Shown: positions 1 to 8,594 of the stretch, piece by piece
Layout: each line of letters opens with the position of its first letter
Numbering within the stretch: the stretch's first letter is position 1
Position numbers and translations under genes: made by a program
Notes under the pieces: generated by a model
The model's database searches: none
What the model saw: the letters and a program-made list of their open reading frames with translations, nothing else
Told to the model about the DNA's origin: nothing
From: Streptomyces syringium
GTDB lineage: Bacteria > Actinomycetota > Actinomycetes > Streptomycetales > Streptomycetaceae
Direction of reading: 5' to 3'
Length of the DNA stretch: 64,000 bases
NCBI RefSeq assembly: GCF_017876625.1
Contig: NZ_JAGIOH010000001.1
Span: 1 to 64,000, forward strand

Positions 1-92
1 CTAACCACCCACACACCAGCGCCGCGGTGTGCCACACCGGTCACACCGCCGCCACCCCCGCGACAGCCCACCGGGAAAGTTCAGCAACCGTC

Positions 93-605
93 TTACTGCA
101 CAAGCTTTTCCAGGAGGGTGAAGGACTTGGCCGTACCGCCCGGCTGCGGCTTGCCCTCCTTGTGGCCGACGACCTGGTACCCGGAGTCGCGGTAGTACGC
201 GGTCAGCCGAGCGTTGCCTGCCAGACAATCGAGGCGGACCAAACTTCGGCCCGCCGCGGCCACGCGGCGCTCGGCGGCCTGCAAAAGCCGCCGCCCCGCC
301 CCCGGCGCGACTGCGTCATGGTCCACCATCAACCGATGGACGTATCCGGCCGTCGGGGGCTGGGCTCCCCAGGCATCCTCGTCCTCCCACCACAACTCCC
401 AAGCCCCGACGGCACGGCCGTCGGCCTCCGCGATCCAGACTTCCCCACCGTCCATGATCCGCAGGAAATGCTCCTCACCCAGCTCCCCGGGCTGCCACTG
501 GCCGGTGATGCCCCGGGCGTTCATCCAGCGTGCGGCGTCATCACGAAGGCGTACGACGGTGGCAAGGTCAGGCCCGACGGCCAGGCGGAACAGCAGATCG
601 CTCAC
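93..605 (-). CDS. GNAT family N-acetyltransferase
   Basis: Cytosolic GNAT-fold acyltransferase of 170 aa, expected to move an acetyl group from acetyl-CoA to an amine. The substrate cannot be read from the sequence. The acetyl-CoA pyrophosphate-binding motif A is visible at residues 99-110 (AVAPGAGRRLLQ) after the strand VHRLMVD. The motif B segment NARLTAYYRDSGY at 131-143 is also typical. A GTG at 605 is used as start. It stands alone on its strand, so the context gives no hint of the substrate. The family call is secure and the specific function unknown. Confidence 0.85.
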   Translation of the reverse strand: MSDLLFRLAVGPDLATVVRLRDDAARWMNARGITGQWQPGELGEEHFLRIMDGGEVWIAEADGRAVGAWELWWEDEDAWGAQPPTAGYVHRLMVDHDAVAPGAGRRLLQAAERRVAAAGRSLVRLDCLAGNARLTAYYRDSGYQVVGHKEGKPQPGGTAKSFTLLEKLVQ

Positions 606-898
606 GCCCGCGATCTTCGCACAAGCGTCCGCTTCTCCTGAAGGGGAATCAGGGGCTCAACACCGCTCAACTGCCGCACCGACCTCCCCCATCGGGCATC
701 GTGGCCACCGTGAGCGCTACCACCCCGCGCCCGCAGCCCTGGCAGGCAGCCAAACCGCGGAGCGACGCTGACGAGAGATCGCCCTCCTTCGCGATGATTT
801 TCGCGTGGTGGGGAAATCTGAGGGGATCCTGCGTGCCGTGACGAGTCCTACGGCGCCCGGCGGTCGTACTGTCGAACCGTCACCGAGGAGGACTACTG

Positions 899-1477
899 AT
901 GCGCAGCGTGACCTATTCGATGAGCGTCTCACTTGACGGCTACATCGTCGGGCCGGAGGGCGACTTCAACTGGACAGCGCCCGACGAGGAGGTCTTCCGC
1001 TTCTGGATCGACGAGATTCGACAAGTCGACGTCCACCTGTTGGGACGACGGCTGTACGAGACGATGCTGTACTGGGAGACCGCCGACCAGGATCCATCAC
1101 TCGATGACTCAATGCTCGAGTGGGCCGCCATCTGGAAGCCCCTCCCAAAGGTGGTGTTCTCCACCACGCTGTCGACGGTGCAGGGCAATGCCCGCCTGGC
1201 CTCGGGCGGCCTGGCGGAGGAAATCGAGCGGTTGCGAGCCGAGCCCGGGGAGGGCGACATCGCGATCGGCGGCGCGACTCTCGCCGCCGAGGCGGCCGCG
1301 TTGGGTCTGATCGACGAGTACCAGGCCATGGTCCACCCGGTGCTGGTTGGCGGTGGCATTCCTTTCTTTCCCCAGCGCGAGCGCCGGGTAGATCTCGAAC
1401 TCGTCGAAACCCGCACCTTCAGCTCCAGAGTCGTCTACCTCCACTACCGCGTGGCACGCCGCCAGGCCGTACTTTAG
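899..1477 (+). CDS. Dihydrofolate reductase family (RibD C-terminal-like) protein
   Basis: 192-aa protein of the RibD_C/DHFR-like superfamily, probably an NAD(P)H-dependent reductase of unknown substrate. Visible hallmarks are the N-terminal strand and turn SVSLDGYIVGPEGDFNW (about 10-26), the nucleotide-site element LLGRRLYETM (about 48-57), the strand PKVVFSTTL and the second nucleotide loop IGGATLAAEA (about 120-129). The ATG at 899 follows a GAGGAGG ribosome binding site at optimal spacing, which fixes the start. Many actinobacteria carry several paralogues of this type; they are not folate-pathway DHFR. Monocistronic here. Confidence 0.85.
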   Translation: MRSVTYSMSVSLDGYIVGPEGDFNWTAPDEEVFRFWIDEIRQVDVHLLGRRLYETMLYWETADQDPSLDDSMLEWAAIWKPLPKVVFSTTLSTVQGNARLASGGLAEEIERLRAEPGEGDIAIGGATLAAEAAALGLIDEYQAMVHPVLVGGGIPFFPQRERRVDLELVETRTFSSRVVYLHYRVARRQAVL

Positions 1478-1642
1478 AAATGGCAGCCCCGCGCTGACGC
1501 CCCGGCCTGGTTCACCTCCGTCTCGCCCCTGGACGAAGGCTGCTACGAAAGTCGCCTGCCGCAACGCCACCCCGATTGACGAGGTGGTGGGCTTGGTCAT
1601 GGCTGTCCGACCGCTCCCAGCGGCGGTCTCGCGGCCGATGTA

Positions 1643-2506
1643 TCAGCAGTAGTCGGCCAGACCGTCCGCCAGCTCTTCTTCGTCACCGTCACGGATGGCG
1701 TAGAGAGCTTGTTGCAGGGCAAATGTGCCGCGAAACGCGGCAACGCGGGTGGCCAGTCCGTTGTCTGACCGGCTGCCGAGGGCTAGCACCCGCTCCAGGA
1801 GGGCGCGGCCGTAACTGGCGCTGATGGCTGCGAGGTCCTCGGCCGGGTCGCTGAGGGTGACATCGTCCCAGTCGAGTACTCCGGCGAGGTGCGGCAGGCC
1901 GTTTCTCCACTCCCACAGGACGTTCTCGGCACCGAGGTCACCATGCACCACCGCACGGGTGAGGTGGGGAAGACTGTCGAGTGCTGCGAGTTCCCGCCGA
2001 GCCCGTAGGCGCCCACTGTCGGACATGAGCTGGAACAACTCCCCGCGCACGTTCTCCGCGAATCGGTGCCACCGGCCTTCCCCTGCCTGAGGCAGAACCG
2101 CTCGTACCGTCTCGTCGGTGCCGGCACGGCTGAGTCCGGCAAGCAGCGTGGCGTACTGTGCCGCCACAGTGTCAACCACTCGGGCATCGTTGAGCATGTC
2201 AGCCTCCAACGGTTCCCCGGGAATGCGGCTGAGCACCAGGAACGGCACTTCGCCAGTACCATCGGCTCCGCCCTCGAACAGCGGCTCAGGTGTCCGGAAG
2301 CCGAGGTCGAGCCCGGCAAGTGCGCGCAGGGTGGCCATCCGCTCGGGCAGCCGGGCGGCCGCCGCCCGAGTGCGAGGCAGGCATACGACGCGGTCTGCTC
2401 CCATGACTACGTTATGGAATTGCCCCTGGCGTAGGGCGAGATCCTCTGGTTTGTCGTCAGGCAGCAGACGGCTCAGCAGAGCGTGGTGCGTTGTGCGGAT
2501 GTCCAC
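1643..2506 (-). CDS. Aminoglycoside/macrolide phosphotransferase-like kinase (APH family)
   Basis: About 287-aa kinase of the APH superfamily, which transfers phosphate from ATP (or GTP) to small-molecule hydroxyls. The catalytic loop VVHGDLGAENVLWEW (about 186-200) and the metal-binding LDWDD (about 211-215) followed by DPAEDLAA are intact, so it should be active. The overall pattern is close to macrolide 2'-phosphotransferase-type proteins, but the substrate is an inference. GTG at 2506 is preferred because homologues of this type begin near VDIRTTHH; an upstream GTG at 2524 is the alternative. It lies 36 bp downstream of the methyltransferase on the same strand, suggesting co-transcription. 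Confidence 0.75.
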   Translation of the reverse strand: MDIRTTHHALLSRLLPDDKPEDLALRQGQFHNVVMGADRVVCLPRTRAAAARLPERMATLRALAGLDLGFRTPEPLFEGGADGTGEVPFLVLSRIPGEPLEADMLNDARVVDTVAAQYATLLAGLSRAGTDETVRAVLPQAGEGRWHRFAENVRGELFQLMSDSGRLRARRELAALDSLPHLTRAVVHGDLGAENVLWEWRNGLPHLAGVLDWDDVTLSDPAEDLAAISASYGRALLERVLALGSRSDNGLATRVAAFRGTFALQQALYAIRDGDEEELADGLADYC

Positions 2507-2542
2507 GATAAAGGATGCCTTCACGTCTCGGCGCGGCGGAAC

Positions 2543-3283
2543 TTACGGTTTGTGGGTTACCCAGAGCAGTTCCGCCGGCCAGCGGTGTGCCCAGTCGGGT
2601 GGGTCGGTTTCGTTGTAGCCGTTGGGTGTACCGAGTTCGGGCCGCGGCTCGATGAGGTCGTCGATGATGAGACCCGCGCCGCGCAGGACCTTGACCCAGT
2701 CACCGTAGGTGAGCTGATAGCTGGTCGCGCCGTCGCCTTCGGCGATGGTGTTCAGCCCGAAGTAGTCCTGCTGCAGCGTCGTGGTCACACGGCTGGCGGC
2801 TTCGTCGTAGCAAGCTTCGAACCATGGGCTGGCGACGTTGAACACCAGGCGCCCGCCTCGGCCCAAGACGCGTGCGGCCTGCGGGACTGCCAGGTGCGGG
2901 GGCGCCCAGCTGAGCCCACCGAAGTCGCAGAACACCAGGTCGAAGCTGTCGGCGGCGAAGGGGAGTTGTTCGGCAGCACCTTGCACTAGAGGGTAACGGG
3001 CCGTTCCCATCGCGTGGGCCGCTGCGGCGAGTTGAGCTTCGGACAGGTCGAGGCCGACCACGGTGGCGCCCTCGGCGGCGAGCGCCCTGGACCACTGGCC
3101 GGCGCCGCAGCCGAGTTCGAGGACGCGCTTGCCGGTCACGTCGCCCAGGGCGCGCAGGTGCGCGTCGGGGATGGAGTACATGCCCCACAGCCGGGGTGTG
3201 GCGCCGATTTGCGGGTCGTGCTCGTGCTGGTAGGCGCTGCTGATCTGGTTCCAGAGCCGCCGGTTGGCGGGGATGCTGTCCAC
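2543..3283 (-). CDS. Class I SAM-dependent methyltransferase
   Basis: 246-aa Rossmann-fold methyltransferase. Motif I (RVLELGCGAGQW, residues 53-64), the acidic end of strand beta2 (VGLDLS, 76-81), and motif IV-like DLVFCDFGG are all visible, so it should bind S-adenosylmethionine. The substrate is unknown. A GTG at 3283 is the likely start. It is the first gene of a probable two-gene unit with the APH-type kinase. A methyltransferase/kinase pair would fit modification of a small molecule, but nothing proves it. Confidence 0.8.
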   Translation of the reverse strand: MDSIPANRRLWNQISSAYQHEHDPQIGATPRLWGMYSIPDAHLRALGDVTGKRVLELGCGAGQWSRALAAEGATVVGLDLSEAQLAAAAHAMGTARYPLVQGAAEQLPFAADSFDLVFCDFGGLSWAPPHLAVPQAARVLGRGGRLVFNVASPWFEACYDEAASRVTTTLQQDYFGLNTIAEGDGATSYQLTYGDWVKVLRGAGLIIDDLIEPRPELGTPNGYNETDPPDWAHRWPAELLWVTHKP

Positions 3284-3390
3284 GTGCCGACTTCAGCACT
3301 GCCTGCCGGGGGCAGTCAACACGATGAGGGCACTGGCCGGCCCTCGCCTCGGTCCGGCCCTGGCTCGGCCCATGATCCGCCGGACGAGCC

Positions 3391-3437
3391 CTAGGGCCTG
3401 TCTGATGGGTCGGTGACGAACCGAGAGGAGAACTCGT
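3391..3437 (+). repeat. Left terminal inverted repeat of the 4.2-kb unit
   Basis: Starts CTAGGGCCTGTCTGATGGGT and ends AGAACTCGT. It pairs with 7522-7568 in inverted orientation with three mismatches. It lies immediately before the N-terminal remnant of the transposase, as expected for a genuine IS left end. Confidence 0.85.
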
Positions 3438-3447
3438 TCTCGGGCAT

Positions 3448-4036
3448 GTGGGACGGGAAGATCTCAGTGACGCGGAGTGGGCCAGGCTGAAGCCGTAGTT
3501 GCCAGGAAACGTTGGGCGGGGCGGGCGTTGGAAGTGTCACCGCAGGGTGATCAACGGGGTTCTGTTCCGGTTGCGGACCGGTATCCCAAGATCCACGTGG
3601 TGGGTGAGGGCGGCCTGCGGCCCCTGGCCCTACTGATCACACCCGGACAATGGGGCGACGCGCCTCAGATGATTCCGGTCCTGGAGAGCATCCGCGTCCC
3701 GCGGCCGAAGGGCGGGCACCCGCGCACTCGCCCGGACCACCTCAGCGGCGATCGCCCCTACAGCTCTCGGCGCAACCGCCGCTACCTGCGACGCCGACAG
3801 ATCAAGCACACCATCCCTGAGCCGAGGAATCAGCAAGCCAATCGCTTGCGCCGTGGGAGCCGAGGCGGTCGGCCCACCAGCTTCGAGAAGGCCCGCTACG
3901 TTCGCAGGAACGAAGTGGAGCGCCTGATCGGGAAGTTGAAGCCCAACCGGGCCGTTGCCACGAGGTTCGACAAGCGAGCCTATGTCTTTCACGGCACTGT
4001 GACCCTTGCGACCATACGCCTGTGGCTTCGTGCACG
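3448..4036 (+). pseudogene. Decayed IS5-type DDE transposase
   Basis: Remnant of an IS5-like transposase in more than one frame. A first piece (GTG at 3448) reads GREDLSDAEWARLKP and then stops at a TAG. A second piece from about 3500 reads the typical N-terminal block VINGVLFRLRTGIP. It is joined by an internal deletion to the C-terminal half in the next frame, which contains HVVGEGGLRPLALL, the second catalytic aspartate region (LSGDRPYSSRRNRRYL) and the glutamate region (RRNEVERLIGKLK). The segment carrying the first catalytic aspartate is missing. It cannot make an active enzyme. Confidence 0.85.
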
Positions 4037-4072
4037 ACCCGTCAGACGGAACCTGACCGGCCCCTGGTCTGC

Positions 4073-5371
4073 CTACGGGGCGATGATCACCTGGAAGGCC
4101 TCGCCGTCGAGGATGCGGTCGGACCGCACCGCCGCGCCAAATTCTTTACTGCCCGCATCGACGTTGTCCTTGTTGGTGACGTGGCCGCGTACACAGGGCG
4201 CGTTTGTCTTGACATTGCCGTTGCGTAGGACCTTGACGTTGCTAACGTCCCATACGCCGCCCACTTGTTGGGGGAGGATGTCCACGCACAGGGTGCCCGC
4301 TTTGCCGCCCTCCTGGGTCGCGGCGAAGGGGAACTCGTCACAGGAGTCGTCCGGCACCGAAGGGTCTTTGACGAATCTGTCCGGCGCCCGGTTGCAGGTG
4401 AGGTCTCGACTGCGGTTTTTTTCCTCTTCGGTCATTTTCTTGTAGTGCAGGGGTTTGTTCTTGGTGCCCATGCTGAGGGTGGTCAGGTTGTTCTGTGCCC
4501 ACTCGTAGGTGATGGCGGCGGCCCGGTAGAGGGACCTGCGGATGGTCACGTTGGCCATGTGCTCCGGGATGACGCAGCCCGTCCAGTCGCCGGTCTTGCC
4601 GTCACAGCGTATCTGGGGGCCGACCCAGTCGTTGTTTGCAGGCGGCAAAGGCACCCCGGGGACCAGGAGGTTCAGCATTGCGTGGTACTGGGGCTGGACC
4701 AGTGCTTCGCCGCCTGGGCCGACCGGAGAATTGTAGTCGATGGTCCCGCCGACGTGTTCGCCCACTTTCGACAGCTTCGCCACGAGGGGTGCCGACGCGG
4801 AGCACTGCCCGGTGCAGATGGCCTGCAGGACCAGTTCCACGGCGGGAATATTTTCCGTTTTGCTGTCCAGGGTGACGATCACGCTCTCTTTCCAGTTGGA
4901 ATGCGGCACGGCCTTGAGTTTGGAGTAGATGTAGAGCCTGCCCGCAGCGGCACCGATCACCTCCTTCTGGTCGGGGCCGTAGTAGATCCACAACAATTCT
5001 TTTTCAATGCAGTACACGAGGCGGGTGGAGTTGTCGGGGGGCTGTTTGCCGCACAGGGCTTCCGGGCTTTCCGGGTCCGGTTGGTCGTCGCGGGGAGCGG
5101 GGGCAAGAGCACGTGCGGTGGCGGGGGCGGGGGCAGACGCCCCGGGCTTGGCCTCGTAGCAGGCCCACGCCGCGCCCTTGGGGGCCCCGCTGCCAGAGGG
5201 GACAGCCGTGCAGGTGCCGCGGCCCTGGGGGGCAGGCAGGGCCGTGGTCCGGGCAGCGGCGGCCGAGGAGGTTCCCAGGTCCAGCAGGGCGGCGGTGAGG
5301 GCAAGTGAGGCTATTGCCGCCAGCAGTCGTCTGACGCGTTCGTGGTGGCGATGTAAACGTGGTAGGGGCAT
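4073..5371 (-). CDS. Secreted protein with C-terminal NucA/NucB-type DNase domain
   Basis: 432-aa exported protein. The N-terminus is basic (RLHRHHERVRR) followed by a hydrophobic segment ending near SSAAAARTT, a Sec-type signal peptide of about 40 aa. The C-terminal 91 residues (342-432) match the NucA/NucB deoxyribonuclease pattern: DSCDEFPFAATQEGG with the catalytic Asp/Glu pair, the conserved cysteines and the terminal RILDGEAFQV segment. The central 250 residues have paired cysteines but no family I recognise; they may be a delivery or binding region. Expected role: extracellular cleavage of DNA. ATG start at 5371. It is transcribed towards the transposase remnant and divergently from the ricin-like gene. 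No immunity gene is seen. Confidence 0.75.
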   Translation of the reverse strand: MPLPRLHRHHERVRRLLAAIASLALTAALLDLGTSSAAAARTTALPAPQGRGTCTAVPSGSGAPKGAAWACYEAKPGASAPAPATARALAPAPRDDQPDPESPEALCGKQPPDNSTRLVYCIEKELLWIYYGPDQKEVIGAAAGRLYIYSKLKAVPHSNWKESVIVTLDSKTENIPAVELVLQAICTGQCSASAPLVAKLSKVGEHVGGTIDYNSPVGPGGEALVQPQYHAMLNLLVPGVPLPPANNDWVGPQIRCDGKTGDWTGCVIPEHMANVTIRRSLYRAAAITYEWAQNNLTTLSMGTKNKPLHYKKMTEEEKNRSRDLTCNRAPDRFVKDPSVPDDSCDEFPFAATQEGGKAGTLCVDILPQQVGGVWDVSNVKVLRNGNVKTNAPCVRGHVTNKDNVDAGSKEFGAAVRSDRILDGEAFQVIIAP

Positions 5372-6002
5372 GTTCGTTTTCTCCTTGTGTTTCCGTTTGG
5401 CCGGGGTTTCCTGCCCCGTGCTGGATGCGCTCGGGGCTCATGCGGACGCTGCCGGGCCGGTCGTCGGGACCGGCGTTCCTGCTTCCGGCTCACCGCCAGA
5501 CGCCGTCTGGCTCGATCCGCTGAATTCCCTTCTGTTGTGCCGACTTTGTCTGCGTCCAATCGTTCATAGGGCCGCTCACGCTGGCGCGCAAACATTTAAG
5601 GCGCCGCGGCCGCCGAAGGCCGTCGGTTTCAGAACGGTCAAGTTGGCCGAATGTCGTGATGGCTTGGCGGCAGTCGGCTGCGCCGGGCGGATGATGAGAG
5701 GCCGGCCTGGCGGGCCCTGGTCGTCGCGGTGACAGCAGCAGAATCACGCCTGAACAGCCTATTTCTGCGGTGCCGGTGGCGGATCTTAGCTACGCGGATG
5801 AAATCTTGATGAGCCACCGGCAGGTCAAGGCTTCCTTGCAGCCCATGAAGGGTCATGGATTTCGCCTCGGACCGGCTGATTCCGTCATCGTCACTGCGTC
5901 GCTGCCGCCGCTACATTGACCTTGATCGACCACCACCCCCGCCGCATAACTGACAGAGCTCCGGCTTGGGGCGACATGACGCCCGGCCAGGGAAAGGGCA
6001 TG
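5372..6002. other. Long intergenic region between two divergent exported-protein genes
   Basis: 630 bp without a credible gene. Open frames here lack signals and GC-rich third positions. It must hold the divergent promoters of the DNase gene and the ricin-like gene. It is unusually long for this genome type and may carry control elements. No clear palindromic operator was recognised. Confidence 0.5.
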
Positions 6003-7295
6003 ATGGGTCACTTGAGATCTGCTGGCCGCTGGGCCAGAGGGCTGGTCGCCCTCACCGTAACCGCTGCATCGACGCTGGCCGCCATAACTGCCGTGGCCGG
6101 CCCCGCCGCCGCGGCAGGGCAACTGAAACCCGCCATAACCGCCGGCAAGCCGAAGCTCGGCGACGTCTGCACCTCCGCCGATCTTGGTACCCGTCACCCG
6201 ATCATCAAGAGCGCCGAAGTCGCTCCCACCGTCACACACTTCAAGGGCTGGTACGTCACCGAGGGCTCGACCGGTAACCAGAGCGTCAACACGAACACGA
6301 CGGAGACCATCTCCGTCTCCGTCGGCCTCAACGGCACCGTGCAGGGCAGCTTCGCCGTCGAGACCCTCGGCTCCGTCGGCGCGAGCCTGGGCCTGAACGT
6401 GCAGGTGAACTACACCTCCACCAGCAGCACGTCGACGTCCGTCACATGGAACTTCCGCACCCCCGGCTACTACGGCCTCTACAAGGGCACCAAGAAGGTC
6501 ACCGGAACCTATGGCAGTCTCAACTGCAACCGCGTCCAACAGGGCGGCAGTTGGGCGCTGAAGTGGACCGAGGGACCCGACAGCGGCAGCTACACCACCT
6601 TCACCACTCTCGAAGAAGGCGCGGTGCGCTGCGAGGACAAGGTTCCCGCCAACAGCATCATGGCCAAGGCCCAGGGGCTGTTGGACTGCGGCTCCCCCGC
6701 CGCCACCGCGAAGCACCCGGCAGGCCCCGTTCCCTCGGCCAAGGCCGACCAAGCCAAGCGCGACGCCGGCAACGCTGCCACAGCCGCCGAGGCCGCCCAG
6801 AGGATGAAGGCCACCCGGGCCGCCAAGCCCGCTCCGCGCGCCGCCCTGAACTGCCAATCCGGCGTCTACAGGATCCACGTCCCCGGCAAGCCCCTGAACT
6901 GGAGCGCACCGCTCCTGGCCAACGACGGCATCCGCCTGCGCGAATCGAACTGGACCAGCGCCCACCTGGACAACTGGCGGCTGTGCAACGTGACGGAGCG
7001 CAACGGGGTCATCGAAGCGTCCCTGTGGAACTGGGGCAACGGCGGATGCGCGACCATCCCGGCGGACATCGCCAACCGGGAACAGGCCTACCTGACGACG
7101 GCCACCTGCGCGGAGGACGACCTCCAACGGTTCTACATCTACCGCGACGTACCCGGCAGCCCGAAGATCGGTCTGCAGAACAAGTACACCGGCTCCATGC
7201 TGGGCCACGACCGGTACGCGGACGGGGAGCTCATCCGCCAGTATTCCAGCGGCCGGCAGGACGGCACCGGTACGTACACCCTGACCGCAGTCTGA
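6003..7295 (+). CDS. Secreted protein with beta-rich (possibly pore-forming) region and ricin-like C-terminus
   Basis: About 430-aa exported protein. The signal peptide spans roughly residues 1-38 (hydrophobic core ALTVTAASTLAAITAVAG, then PAAAAGQ). Residues about 60-180 are rich in Ser/Thr/Val with alternating polar and apolar residues (NTTETISVSVGLNG, VQVNYTSTSSTSTSVTW), a pattern reminiscent of aerolysin-type beta-hairpin toxins. A linker rich in Ala/Lys follows (about 240-280). The last 145 residues contain repeated W and Q motifs (DNWRLCNV, ASLWNWGNGGCATI, GLQNKYTGSMLG) like a ricin-type beta-trefoil lectin. Starts at 6000 or 6003 both lie behind GGGAAAGG. Pore formation is inference; exported lectin-like protein is well supported. 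Confidence 0.6.
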   Translation: MGHLRSAGRWARGLVALTVTAASTLAAITAVAGPAAAAGQLKPAITAGKPKLGDVCTSADLGTRHPIIKSAEVAPTVTHFKGWYVTEGSTGNQSVNTNTTETISVSVGLNGTVQGSFAVETLGSVGASLGLNVQVNYTSTSSTSTSVTWNFRTPGYYGLYKGTKKVTGTYGSLNCNRVQQGGSWALKWTEGPDSGSYTTFTTLEEGAVRCEDKVPANSIMAKAQGLLDCGSPAATAKHPAGPVPSAKADQAKRDAGNAATAAEAAQRMKATRAAKPAPRAALNCQSGVYRIHVPGKPLNWSAPLLANDGIRLRESNWTSAHLDNWRLCNVTERNGVIEASLWNWGNGGCATIPADIANREQAYLTTATCAEDDLQRFYIYRDVPGSPKIGLQNKYTGSMLGHDRYADGELIRQYSSGRQDGTGTYTLTAV

Positions 7296-7316
7296 CGGCC
7301 CCCACCAAGTGAGCGC

Positions 7317-7363
7317 GGCCCCGCACGTGAACCCCCGGCCTCCCGGCGGTTCCGTGCGGGGCC
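7317..7363 (+). terminator. Hairpin terminator after the ricin-like gene
   Basis: Perfect 10-bp arms GGCCCCGCAC and GTGCGGGGCC enclose a GC-rich loop, 22 bp after the stop codon. There is no T-run, which is usual in high-GC actinobacteria. Confidence 0.65.
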
Positions 7364-7521
7364 CTCCGCGTCACTACCCCGAGTCCAGCCTCGGGGACCG
7401 GTGCCCGCGGCTGAACGTCCCCGCTGCACGCGGCGAACCCCTGCCAAGGCGGTTCGCGCTTCAACCCGACGACAGGAGCGAGCTCAACCCCTGCGTATAC
7501 AAGGCCTGTTGGCAGAGGCCT

Positions 7522-7568
7522 ACGAGTTCTCGTCTCCGTTCGTCACCGACCCACCAGACAGGCCCTAG
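7522..7568 (-). repeat. Right terminal inverted repeat of the 4.2-kb unit
   Basis: Reverse complement matches 3391-3437 at 44 of 47 positions and ends in CTAG. No transposase remnant adjoins it, unlike the left end. Confidence 0.85.
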
Positions 7569-7904
7569 CCCTGAGGTATGACAACGGTGGGCTGTCCCGA
7601 TGACCGCGTTCCGCATGACGGGGACCTGCGGATTCTCACACCCGGTCATACCCCGTCGGCCATTCCGCTGGCCTGATCGACCTACCCAGCAGCAAGCCAG
7701 AGGCCGCGGAGCACCATCCCCCCGCCATGACGAACTGGGAGGCAGCTGCTCCGGCAAGGCGTCGATGAGGGTTGGGCCTAGGGCAGTGGACGACTGTTTC
7801 GTGTGGCCGCGGCCGGGGCCGTGCCCGGCCAGCTCCCCCACCAGTACGTACAGGCCTCGGGTCGTCCCAGCCTGTCGCGCCTTAGGGGGCTGCGCCTCCT
7901 CCCG

Positions 7905-8460
7905 GGTCGACACCGGGCTCGCGGTGACGAATCCGGTCTGGGCACCCCTGAGGAGGACCTGACCAGCGTGGCGGCGCTGGCCGCGCTGGACAGCATAGAG
8001 ACCCGGCTCGTGGTGTCGGTCGGGTTCGGCATAGACACCTATCACGGCGTAAACCACGTGCAAGTATTGGAGAATATCGCCCGCGCTGGAACGCGACGGC
8101 GCATACCTTGGCGCATTCTCAATACCGCGCGCCACCCGCGAGGGTGCTCTCTACCTGGACGCGGTGACGCACGCGCAGCACCACACGCCGGAACACCCCA
8201 GCATTGTGAACGGCTCCATCGCGGCAGCCGTGCGCGGCTCGTTCGGCGATGTCCAGTTCACCGACCGCACCCGAGGCAGCGATCTGTTCGTAAACCCGCT
8301 GATGTCCCTGTACTTTGCCTTCGAACTCCCCGGACTTGCAGCCCGCTGCCTCTACCTGGACCGACTCGAGGACACCCACCTGATGCGTCAAGTCCACTCT
8401 CGGATCACTGAATTCCGCGCGTCCACAGTGCCCCGCTCACCTCGCCGCTTCCCACACTGA
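7905..8460 (+). pseudogene. DUF1152 family protein, 5'-truncated and frameshifted
   Basis: Two frames together rebuild the C-terminal part of a DUF1152 protein, a family of about 310 aa with no assigned function. The first frame gives RGDESGLGTPEEDLTSVAAL and VGFGIDTYHGVNHVQVLENI. At about 8085 a small indel shifts the frame, which then reads LERDGAYLGAFSIPRATREG and continues to SIAAAVRGSFGDVQFTDRTR and LFVNPLMSLYFAFEL, reaching the usual end near 8460. The first half of the gene, with the glycine-rich nucleotide-binding-like loop, is gone. Between the mobile unit (7568) and about 7905 I see no gene. Confidence 0.8.
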
Positions 8461-8594
8461 AAACCTGCATGTTCCCCGCAAGCACGTCGATAACCTGCTC
8501 TCCGAGGAGGCTGAGGGGCACCGGCCCGGCGGGTGCGGCCCCGCCGCAGGAAAACGCAGGCGATGACGGCAGCGGGAGTCACTCGTGCTGAAGC

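Larger units (their letters stand above)
3391..7568. mobile_element. Inverted-repeat-bounded 4.2-kb unit carrying a DNase and a ricin-like secreted protein
   Basis: Both edges carry the same 47-bp sequence in inverted orientation (3391-3437 and 7522-7568), matching at 44 of 47 positions, and both begin or end with CTAG. Between them sit a decayed IS5-type transposase (3448-4036), a secreted DNase gene and a secreted beta-rich/ricin-like gene. A degenerate copy of the right end is also seen at about 4035-4056, just after the transposase remnant. The simplest reading is an IS copy whose left end now pairs with a distant right end, making a unit that could be moved in trans by a related transposase. 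CTAG is its own reverse complement, so target duplication and terminal repeat cannot be told apart at the outer four bases. Mobility is inferred. Confidence 0.65.

Noticed and set aside
1..92. Possible gene fragment at the left edge
   Set aside because: Short, no motif and no clear reading frame on either strand.
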